Shown here one piece after another: positions 34,101-46,100 of a stretch of 64,000 bases of DNA; position 1 is the first letter of the stretch, and each line of letters starts with the position of its first letter. The DNA is from Nectonema munidae (taxonomy: Eukaryota > Nematomorpha > Nectonematoida > Nectonematidae), in assembly GCA_030549495.1 (NCBI GenBank), contig JAUIRK010001025.1:79501-143500 (forward strand), read 5' to 3'. The position numbers and the translations under genes were made by a program. Under the pieces are notes generated by a model. It saw nothing but the letters and a program-made list of their open reading frames with translations. It had not been told where the DNA came from and ran no database searches.

Positions 34101-37100
34101 GAGTTTTCATGGATGAACGGCTTCCTAGTTCTAATTGTAAGCCTGATGGTGAGTATTTTTTGGTTGAGAAGCTGATGTCAAATTACGAAGAGCTACAAAA
34201 CGCTTCAAAAATGGAACGTACATATAATTGAAGAGCAAGTCGCCTGGAGAGATGATATGAAGTTTCTGTACAATTTAATGAACTCTTTCAAATTTTTCAA
34301 AGAAAACAAAATCCTTACTTTCATTAAGTTCCAAAAATTCCAAATATTTGTAAGGCGAGATTGAATACATGAGCCATTCTAGAATTCTTTTTATTGCCCG
34401 AATTGAGAAATTAACTTCAACCAATTTGTCATTTTGTTTCATATGTTTGGACTCCGTATTGGTTCAATGATCAAACGTTTAGATTAGAAACATATGAGGA
34501 ATTGACAAATGCTTTATAACCGTACAAAAAAGCTTTCAAATTTTTCAAAACGCATTGGTCATAAGAGTTTTCAAGAATCAATATTCCGAGAAGCAATCAG
34601 TGTTGTGAAAGATCCATCAAAGTTATGCAGGATTTGTATAAAGTATGTAAAAAGAAGCCAAACTTGCCATTGCGTTTCATCGCATCTAATGATTTGACTG
34701 TCCTCTTTCAACTTTTAGTCAAGTTTTTTATGCTTTTTTAATCAATAAACTTTTTAAAAGAAATTTCAATATGATAATATTATTCATGCATTTTCAATTG
34801 AGTTTGAGTGATTATTTGATGATGAGTCATGGGTGACCTTTTTTCAACATTGAACGGAAAAAACCTTATTTTTTTGTTTTTACGCAAAAGTTCATCCAAG
34901 GATAGTACAGGGTTGAGAACTCAAAAAAAGTTGTATCCCTAATACATACAGGGTGCAGACGAAAGTTGTTCGTTATTTTTAAATGCTAATTTCATAATTT
35001 AACTTACCTTTGTTTTCAGATTTGTTTCATAAAATCAATGACTATATTGTCTTTTTTTGAAGAATAATTAATTATGAACAATTCTGACTCTCCAAATTTG
35101 TGGAAAACACTTGTTTTTCTTCTTGGAATCGTCACAGGGAGAAGTAATAATGAGATTTCGGACTTTCTCGGTGTCAGAAGAAGAGTGGTAGAAAAGATTA
35201 GGAAAGAATTACAAGATACATGTTTTGACGAGTTGACAGAAAAACTCATGAACGATGATGGAATGCCGTCCGTCACAAAGCCCGAGTTGTTGCTGAAGTG
35301 CAAAATATCATCGACAATGAACCAATCAAATCGATGCGTGGCATTGCAAAAGAAAAAGGTGTTGATGAAAACTCATAAGGGTGTGGTTCATGATTACACT
35401 CGTTACACTTCATATACAATGAGGAAGGGGCAGTTTCTGTTAAATGGAAGAGAAACGACTGAAACACGCACAGAAGCTGATTATCATGTTGAAATATCCA
35501 CTGAAGCGTGGCTATCAATCAATTTTTGACCATATTTCACGTGGCATTTGGCCTCTCAGTTACCTGACTGCAATTCACTCAACTTTTTTATGTGCAGCGT
35601 GGTAGAACGAGATACAAAAGTCGAGTTGCAACATAAATGACGAGAATCACTAGAGCTTTTAAAGTCTGGATAAAAAACGGTGGCAAAACGTCATGCCCGA
35701 TTTTTAAGCTGTCAAGACTGTCATCAAGACCAAAGATGCTTTTATTGAATGAAATTGATAAAATAAGTTATGTAAAAATGTGTCCAAGTTTGAGCGCAAA
35801 ATAAAACTACTCTATTATTCTAATCTAGGAAGTAATTTTGCGAAGAAATATACTCTGCATGTATAATGTATGTATCAGTGAGGCCTCGTGATATTTTACC
35901 ATAGACACAATAAATGAAATGTTTATGCATTAAACTATTTTCAGTTATTTTTCCTTTTACTTTTGCCTATATAAAAAAATATATAATAAACTTAGTTGAC
36001 AAAATCTTTAAAAAATTTTGTGTATGCAATTCTTACAATAATGATAAATGCTTCTTTACCTGGTAGTTAAGCCACATAGGGAGCCAATGCCAATAACCCA
36101 CTTTCCCCAGCTCCAGCCAATTTTAGTGAAGATCTCAAGGAGAGGAGCTTCGCTGTCCAAATCAAAGTAAGGACTCATCATCACGAGAGATAGAGAAACT
36201 CCAGAATAAGCGAGAAAGTTGATGAAGAGTGCAAAGATCACTCCCCTAGGAATCGATCTTTGTGGATTCTTGGTTTCTTCTCCTGAAAACGTTATAAATC
36301 TAATTAAATAGAACACGGTGATGAAATATTTTGCGTAAGGCTTGCAAAAAAGTATATATCATAAAATATGAAATTATACTATTACGCTATACCTCTGTTT
36401 TTGGGTGTTGTAAAGTAAGAAATAAATTTATTTGAAGAAAAGTGGCTTTACTTTCAACGAAGTAAAGAAATGTGATTCTTTGAATAGGGTTGTGGTTAGG
36501 GGTTAGTTGTAATTGCCAGTGATGTGAGCTTTAAATCTTGTTGTGGGCATCCTTTTCTACAACATTCCAATTATGTTGTGAGGCACCTATTACAACTCAC
36601 CCCCTCTTTAATATTTCCATCTATCTGGAGCACGCCTTTCTCTTTTGGGTAGCGGTTTTCTACGATGTTTTCACTGTGGAAGTGCGATGAAGTTGGAGAA
36701 TCTCTAGAACCATTATTTTGTTGTTCTAAATTTTCAGCTTGATTAGTTAGTGTCGGTTTGGTGTCAAGTGTTTCGTAGAACTGTCGTTAAGAGGAGCCAA
36801 GTCTTTTAAGTTTACGGTGGTTTCGTTTCCGTTGGGTAAACGAACGTGAGCGTAGAGGGTGTTGCTTGTAATAGTTCAACCTCTTCAACTTCAGCGCTGT
36901 ACTTGTCATTTCTTGGCTTTTTTTCAGAAGTACGTTGCCAGGAGACATAATCCAAGATGGTAAAGAGCTCCGTATGTAGACCTTCTTGGAAAAGCCATGA
37001 ATCTTTCGTGAGGAGTACATCCAGTTGCAGTCACAGCAAAGTCGAATTGAGTGTAAGGCGTCTCCCAAAACATCTTGCCAAGCTTTTACGTCAAGATTAC

Positions 37101-40100
37101 GTGCTTTTAGAGCTAGGCAAATGCTCTTCCAAACAATTTCATTGTATCTTTCACACTGTGAGTTGCCAGTTGGATTGTAGCGGGTTGTGCGACTTGTTGC
37201 CACTCCTAGATTGAGCAAATATTGTTGAAGTTCTTGTGACAAAAAGGAAGAGCCTCGGTCACTGTGGATGTACTCAGGTAAGCCGCAAATAGAAAACAAA
37301 GAGCTCAAACAACGCATAACTGTTTTGGCACTCATGTCCTTACAAGGAAATACAAACGGAAAGCGTGACCACTCGTCTATGATTGTTAGGAAGATTGTAT
37401 ACCCATTGGAAAGGGGGAGTCCGCATTTGAAGTCTATATTCAGTCTCTCCCATGGTCTAGTAGCTTTAACTAAAGGAGTATGTGGTGGATTATAAAACCT
37501 TGGCTTCGTTTCATTACAAATTTTGCAACCTTTAATCATTTCTTTGATTTCCAGAATTGAAAAGGGCACATTTTTATTCCGTATAAAATGGGCCATCCTT
37601 GTTCTCCTGGATGGCAAAGCTGGTTATGTATATCATAAAGGGTAGAACTGTCTGTGGCAGCCAAAACAGCCCTTGAAAGCGTATCGGCAACGATATTCAG
37701 ACTCCCCTTTCTATATTTTACATCATAATCATAAGATGCCAGTTCTATTCGCCATCTCAAAAGTTTATCGTTTTTTTATTTTACCTGAATGTCTCTTATT
37801 AAACATGTATGATAGAGCTTCTTGATCTGTGATTAATGTAAAATGGCGTCCTAATAAGTAGTGTTTCCATTTCCTTATAGCTTCCACTATTGCGCATGCT
37901 TCCTTTTCTAAAGACGAGTGTGGTTTCTCATTTTTTCGCAACGTTCTAGCGTGAAAGGCGATTGGTTGCCCGTTTTGATTAAGTGAAGCCGCTATTGCAA
38001 AATTACTAGCATCCGTTTCCACAACTAGAGGTTGGTTAGGATCTATCACTCGCAGACTAGCTTTACTAAGTAATCTTTTAAGTTTTCCAAACGCAGCAGT
38101 TGCCTCGTCGCAGAGTGGAAATGACGCAGCTGTAATCAAAGGTCTTATATGATCTGAATAATGAGGAATCCAGGCGCATAGTTGCGAAAAGCCTATGACC
38201 CTCTTTAATGATTTCAGATTATCGGGAGGCCTCATTTCAAGTAGCGGTGCAACTCTATTAGGGTCAGGTTTACCACTTATGACTAATCTTGTAGCCAAGA
38301 AGACAAATTTCGTTTTTAGCTATTTGCGATTTAGTTTATTGAAAGTAATGTTAGCTTTTCTAGCAGCATTCATGAAGGCTTCTAGGTTTTTGTTATGTTC
38401 AATAATACCACTGCCTGCGATCGTTATGTTATCTAGATACGCATACACACCCTTTAATTTTTCAGCGTCTATGATTCTATCAATAATTCTCTGAAAACAT
38501 GGCACAGCATTCGTAAGACCAAAAAGAATTCGTGTGAACTGATACAACTTATGTTTCCACTGGAATGCAGTATACGCTTTATCACCTGCAGCGAGCTTTA
38601 CCTGATGATACGCAGACTTCAGATCTAAGCTAGTGAAAACTTTATTGGCGCTACTTCATTTACTATGCATTCAATTTTAGGCAGAGGATAGGCATCTAAT
38701 TGGGTAAACCTGTTTATGGTTTTACTGTAGTCTATAACCATGCGCGGTTTGTGGTTTTCGCTCTTACTAACAAATGGCTGTGCTCTCCACGGAGAAAGAC
38801 TTTCTTCTATAATGCCATCCTTAAGTAATCTTTCCACCTCCTTCTCGATGAATTCACTATCTGAATAGCTATACTGCCTAGATTTGGTTGCTATAGGACG
38901 GCAATCTTTAGTTAAATAGCGGAATAACGACGGTGACGGTGATTGTAATTCCGAAAGGGAACACACCTGAATGCCAGGAAGTTTTCCTCCTAAATTGAAC
39001 TTAAGAAATTTGTGAGCACAAATAAAATCTTGCCCAAGAACTATGTCACTTACGAGATTCTCTAAAACGTTTAATTTAATGTTATGATATGTGCTCTCTT
39101 TGAATACCAAACTTTCTATACAATAGCCTAATATTGGCACAGTAAGATCAGATGAAGCCATACTCACAACTCTATTAAGTGGAAACACCCTTAATCTTAC
39201 CTTGTTTACAAATACCGAAGAAACAAAGCTTTCAGTGGATCCTGTATCAATCAAACAGTTGGCTTCAACTTGACCTACTTTTCTCATAATTAAAACCTTA
39301 GAATCGAATTTACCACTAGTAGCAGCTATCACAGAATCAGACTTAGCAGGTACCTCCCTACCAAAACAAGTACAAGATTTATTGTTAGCATCAATTATAG
39401 TTGCAAGGATTGATTCATCATTATCAGTTTCAACATCTTTATCTGTATTAATACAAGACGATCTACAAGCTTTAGAAAAGTGACCCATTTTGCTGCACTT
39501 GTAGCACTTTGAGTTTTTAGCAGGACACATTTTTCTTATGTGGAAGGCGTTACCGCAGAAAAAGCATAAATGCTTAGACTTGTAGCTAGAACGTGGTTCT
39601 GTAGGATCCTTTCTGGTGGAAGCAGTGAAAGAAGTTGTGTCTGTTTTGTAGGCATGGAGTTGCTCTGAGCTATCTCCAGTGGCGAGTTGATCGTAGGCAC
39701 TCTGCAAGTCCAAGTTTTTGTTTTCTAGTAGGCGTAGACGTATCGTGTCTGAAGCAAGTCCATTGATCAAGGCATCTCTTATCTGTTCATCTCGGTGCTG
39801 TTCAGCAGAGACCAAGGAATACTCGCACTCAAGACTCAATCTTTGCAGTTGCTGTACAAAAGCGTCGACACTTTCGCCAGGTAGTTGTTTCCGGATTGCT
39901 AGCAAGTGCCGAGCAAAGACTTGATTCTTCTTTTTCACATAGATGCTTTCGAGTTTAGAGATGGCATTATCGTACTCTTCCACGTTCTCAATGTATTTGA
40001 AGACGAAGGCAGAAATGTAGTTAGTGAGAACAGAGAGCTTTTCAGGATGGAGAGCTGAGATCGAGGAAAGAAAGTTCTTAAAGGTTGAGTACCAGTGTTT

Positions 40101-43100
40101 CCACTCGTCAGTAGCAGTGGCAGAGTTGGGATCTATGTCAAGTCTTTCTGGACGCAGAAACTTGTCCATTGAGGTGACAGGTTGAAAGTAAATTGTTGTA
40201 AAGTAAGAAATAAATTTATTTGAAGAAAAGTAGGCTTTACTTTCAACGAAGATAAAGAAATGTGAAGGCTTATATACTATTGAAATAGAGTGATTGTGGT
40301 TAGAGGGTTAGTTGTAAATTGCCAGTGAATTGTGAGCTTTAAATCTATGTTGTGAGGCATCACTTTATCTACAACATTCCAATTATGTTGTGAGGCACTC
40401 TATTTACAACATTGGGATTCAAGTATTTTAGTGTATGGGTATCTAATATCAATATGTATGTATCTATGTCGTATGCATGTCTGGATGGAATACTGGATAG
40501 ACTGGAAAAGGCAAGGTTTCCGAAATGTCAAGTTATACACATTTAATAAAGACTTCTATAAAGCATTGGGCGAGATGGAGAAGTATGTTCGTAAAAGCCC
40601 ACTACCTTTGGAAGAACTTATTCAGGGTTATCCTGAAATCATAAGAGAACTAGCTAGTACAGCTATAGCTTTTCCTCCAGCACAAGTGAGCGTGGAAAGA
40701 CTCTTCTTTCTTTTGAAGATAATCAAGTCAGATCTAGGGGCCTCAATGAAGGAAGATACTATTAAAAACTTTGATTAGCTTGAAGATTTACTTAGTATAT
40801 AATAATAAAAGACAGAGTGTTTAAACTTGGAGGAGTCGAAAGCGAAGATTTAGACTCGACTCCCCATCCTGGAAGTGATATTTACAACTCCAAAAGTTTA
40901 GCAAGAGATCTATATGAGGCCTGAGGGTTGCTAAGTTGATTAATTTTTGACCTATTTTAAGTCATAAAAACTTAGCATACAAGGTTGCTTATAAAAGAAA
41001 AGGTGTATTTGTTTAGGAAGTCTATTTAAATATATTTTAAAATATATACATTATACATATTAAATATATTGATTCTATTAATCAACCTGGAAAAAAATTA
41101 GTAATTTTCTTTTCAATGTCACAACGAAAAATGATGAAATGTTCGGCAGATATTTACTGAATAAAATATCTAAAAGTATTAGTGTAGTATGTTTTTGAAT
41201 GTTTCAAAGAAAGATCTAGTTCAGGGATGCACTACCTTTTGAGTTAGTGGGCCAAAGATGTCTTTTTTCAATCATGAATGGGCCGCAGAAGAGTGCAAAA
41301 TGATAAACTAATTTTGATTTCTTAAAATTAATTTTAAGCAAAAAACTAAATTACTAAAATCACATTTAGAAATTACAATGATCGACCGATAAAATCAAAG
41401 GTAGTGTATTTAAAAAGCAGATTTATATTAAAAATCATGCAAATCAAAGACGATGTTTACTTTTACCTGAATCGATGCTTGGACTGTGGCAGTTAACAAG
41501 TTTTAATGTAGTTTTCATTTCAAAAATGAGTTTATTTTAGAGATGTATTAATTAGTAGATTTATTTTAACAACTTTTCTGACATTTAATTTTGCAATTAT
41601 GATTTAATGAAAAAGGAAATATAATTAAATTTAGCGTTTATCGAAAAAGCAAAATTCAAATGTTAATGTTTGATGAAAAAGGGAGGAGGGGAGAGGTAGG
41701 TAGGCAGATTGCAAATTCAAAGCAAAATTTTTGTTTATTAATAATTGGAATCTTATGACAATTTAATTAGTACTACATAAAGATAAATGTGTAACTATTT
41801 TTGTTTCAAGGGTTTTTAAGAAATAGCAAAATGTATTTTCACATTGCTTAGATGAAGTGAGCCACACCTAGCATTAAATTAGGCCACAAAGTGGCACACG
41901 GAGCGCAGCTTGAGCATTCCTCGTTTAGTGCTAGAGGGGCAGATCTGAGCTCTACATATTACCAACATGCAAAAATGTAATAAATGCATTGCGATAATCA
42001 ATTCTACAAATCACTTATGCTTTCTACACTACCCCCATCCCTACTGCAATTCGCAATATTTCATTAAGAAGAAAGGTTTGCCTGCAGTTGCAATGACGTC
42101 AAATCCAATGAAGGCAAAGAAACAAGACGCTGCTCCACGCAAGATTCCGTTGATGCCAAATGGAGCAAATCCGCCTTTACCATATGTTTCCACATCGAAC
42201 GTTTCTTCCGTTTGATTGGTCAAATTCATTATCTATTTCAGTGAAGAAAATAGCATAAAATGAAGAACATTATCGAATAAAAGCCTGCGTAGAATTTTGT
42301 CTCAAAAGAACGCGAGATAATTAACACTTTATACTATTTTTAGAATTAATCATAAATAAAAATGTGAAAAATCGCACTTGGTTTTAGTTTATTATTTTTT
42401 ATTTAGAAAGATAAAAGTTTAGATAGTTCAAAAAGGGTGCCTAGAAAAATGAATGTTATCACTAACTCCATAAATATAAACAGATGCCCTGTCCCTTTTA
42501 AGGATATCTCTAATTAAAAAAAATTAAAAATTTTAATTAAATAGATTATTTAACCTGGATCGGATAATTGTCTACATTTTGTAGACAAGTTGTTCTTATC
42601 ATGCGTTCAATAACCTTATGTGATATGAAAATGTATAAGGCACATATATCCAAGTTCCGTAAAACATTTAAAATTGAATGACAAAATTTCATATGAAATA
42701 AAAATCAATATTTCTGTATTCATCGCTGTTTTAACGTAATAATCCCTGATCACTACGTTTTGTAGACCACACGCTGTTCATTTTATATGATTGATGCCAA
42801 ATTTTTTTTAGCAATGTACAAATGATAAATAAAAGAGAATGAAGTATTAGCCATCATTGCGGTATTTAATCGTTTTATACACCTACATTACACCCTGAGC
42901 ATTTTTCGTCTCAAGATTTGTAGTTTCTTTCGATATAATGAAAAAAGGCAGTCTTTTGTAAACGCTTGTAATATAATGAATATTGAACATTTTTCTGATG
43001 GTGAAAACTTCGAAAATATAACGAATGAAAATTTCTCTGAAGAAAATCCTAATTCAAGCTTGGACGGAACAGATCATCATTATAAACAAAGTGACGAAGA

Positions 43101-46100
43101 TGTAGATTTATTTTCTGAAATAGAATCTGAATCTTTTTCTTCCTCTTCTACGTCTTCCTCTCCAAAAAATCTAATCGAACTAAATCTAATTCTAATCTAA
43201 AAGAAAGATGCAGAACACTAATAAATTACACAAATGAACTTTTGATTTTTGACTTGATCTTCACTGAAGAAATAAAGAGAACAAATTTTTTTTCTAAGAT
43301 GTCTTCGTTTCGACAATATAAACACAAGAGATGAAAGAAAAAAATACGATAAAATCGCTGCCATATCTGGGGACTTTTTTAGCTTTCTATAAAAAAGTTT
43401 CATGTTGCTAATGAGAATATTACAATTAATGAACAGCTTCTTTCGGAAATGAGGAGAATGTCAGGTAAAATTTGTATGCCATGTAAACCAAGAAAGTTCG
43501 GTATAAATTTTTTTTAGGCGGGTGAAGTAGATTCGTCGTATGGATACGATGCTATTATTTATTCTGGAAAAGAAGGAAATAAAAGAGCTATAAACTTGGC
43601 AAAGAATTTAGTTATGGCTCTGTGCAAGCCATTTTATAATACTGGTCGGAACATAACAACCGATAACATTTCACTAACTGTTCTCTGTGGTTGCATCTTT
43701 TTATAAAGTCTCCTTCTTTGAATATGGATGATGTGATAGCTGTTGCTTTGTTAGAGAAAGTTTTAACCTTGGTTGGAAGGAATACCAAAGTCATAGAAGA
43801 ATATTACTAATCGGGTACCAATGTCATCCAAATATATCTTTGACAATACCAACAATATAATGATTCTTTCTTTTACTCCTAAGAAAATGAAAAATCTTCT
43901 TTTGCTAACGCCCACCTTTTTTTCTACAGATATGAACAGGGAAAGTTCTAAACCTAAAATAGTTCATTGCTATAACCAAACGAAATGAGAAGTAGACTGT
44001 TTTCATTGCATGATTGAAGAGCATACAACAAGAAGAAAAACAGTGAGATGGTCTCTCATTATATTTTACAAGATGCTTGATGTGGCATGTTTGAATTCAT
44101 ATATCATATATACAAAAAACGAAGGAAAACTTTCATGAAGAGTTTAGCTACATGAAATTAAGAGCAAATAAAAAAAAACACTTCCAAACGACGTGAGAGA
44201 TTGCTTGAAAGTTTTTTAATGTCTTCCTTCATTTAGCAATTCTCAACCTCCCTGTTTCTAAATCTCCTGGAAAATGCTTTGCTCGTAAAAAATCTTCTAG
44301 AAGTAAATGTGATAAATGCAAAAAGTTTACATGTCCATTCCATAAAGTTGAGGAAATGGCGGTTAAATGCATAAACGGTGTTGATTTTAAAATTTCAATA
44401 AACATTAATTCAGTTTCTTAAAAGTTTTAAATTAAGGTGATCCTGAAAGGTGTCGACATTTTGCACACAAATATCGGTTGAAGTGAATTAAAAAAGATGC
44501 ACGGACTAGGGGAAGCATAATAAAGGACATTTTAGAAAATTAAAAATATATTATGCTAGAAGTACATTGAAGATGACCGATAGGAAATAGGAACCGAATA
44601 GAATAGAACTATTGTACAAGTAGAAGTCGTAGAAGAACATTGAGAGTAATATTTAAGTGTATGTATTAGTGCAAGATTTCTCAACTTTTTTTGGTATAAA
44701 TCGTCCCTAAAGATAAAAAATTTAATTTGAATTTTTCATCCCATTTAAGTTAAATAAAATCTTCTTAAAGATTTGTTTCTAGATATTTCAAGAAATTGAA
44801 TTTATCATCCTTCCTTTCTTCTTTTTGAGTTTAGACAAATCCTTAATTATGAAAAATAAGTGATATCGCAGCTGAAATAGGTGATGAGATATTTTAACTA
44901 TGATTGAAATTATGACGACAATAAATTCTTACGTAAAAATTGAGCTTTTGAAAAAAATAATAGAATATGAGATTGTACAATAGCGAACTGTTTCCTAAAA
45001 AATTGCGTGCCTAATTTACATTTTCGCCAGAATATTTAGTTCGGATTTTTATTTGAGATTTAACACTAGTTTTATTTAAATAGATATAAAACTTTATAAC
45101 TAGACAAAAACTATATAAATATCACGCTTTGTATAGTAGCAGGTAAGAAATCTTTGAATATGGATGATGCGATCCAAGCTGTGCTGTTGGCACACCATTT
45201 TACTGGCATAAAGATGTAGCAGTTTCCACCTGAAGGAATGGCTACACAACGGGTATTTGAAACTAGGATAAAATTTTAAACATAAGTCCATCTTTAGGAG
45301 GATAACAGGTTAACATTTCTCATAGTACATTAAAATTTCTGAAGGCAAAATCCTATATTTGAGTTTCAATATGCACACAATAAGTAAGCAATGTTTATCA
45401 CAGTGTCTCCTCTTTGTAGTATTTTTGAGCAAACACATGTTGATGATCCACTAGATTTTCTCATCTTCTGTCACAGTGATTCTATTTCTCTTTCTGTCTC
45501 CTCTGTTTTTCTCTTCCGCCTAATTTGCATTTAGAGAATTAAAATAGTTTTCAATCGTTACAATTTTATATCAATGAATATTGTTAGACTCGCGCTAAGA
45601 ATTTTTTTCAACAAAAGTCACTTTATCACTACGTTTGCTACATTTTGTAACATTTGAAAACTTTAATTTTTTCAAGTCAAGAAATTTTTTTCAATAGTTA
45701 TTTTGGAATGAATATTTTGACTAGCTATTCGGTTTAAAAGCAAGAATACTCTATTTGCTTAATATTTGAGCAGAGATATTTTTTATAATGTTCGATTGTT
45801 AAATTTTATAAGTAACACTGTACATAATAAAATCACTTTTTTAAAGAAAATTTGTTGATTTATTATAGTAAAAATATAATATCGAAACAAAATGTTTCAG
45901 TTGTTAAAAATGTACTTTATCTATTCATGACAGCTGTCAGAATTTTATTTGTAGATAGAAATATTCAAAAAACGCAATGATTCTCTTTTCTTGTATACTT
46001 TGATTTATGTTAGTTTGGTCCTCGGACATTTCGCCCCATTATTTTAATAAGACAGTTCGTCCCATGGACAATTCGCCTCATTATTTTCATAAGACAGTTC

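Larger units (their letters stand above)
36406..40411 (-). mobile_element. Ty3/gypsy-type LTR retrotransposon, broken fossil
   Basis: A 4.0-kb element on the minus strand lies in CAT intron 6, between LTRs (36406-36596 and 40194-40411), with a 5-bp target duplication TTGGG at 36401-36405 and 40412-40416. Parts in order: gag with two CCHC knuckles and retroviral-type protease (40169 down to ~39200), reverse transcriptase, RNase H, then an integrase with zinc-binding and core regions (~37700 down to 36790). No envelope gene was seen. The coding region is interrupted at a handful of places and the LTRs differ by several small indels, so it is an old, inactive copy. The Ty3 subclade was not determined. 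Confidence 0.92.

Noticed and set aside
36957-37495. Plus-strand open frames inside the Ty3-type element
   Set aside because: They lie opposite the integrase region and show no family resemblance; shadows.
43612-43794. Minus-strand open frame opposite the piggyBac remnant
   Set aside because: The plus strand carries the piggyBac motifs; this is its shadow.
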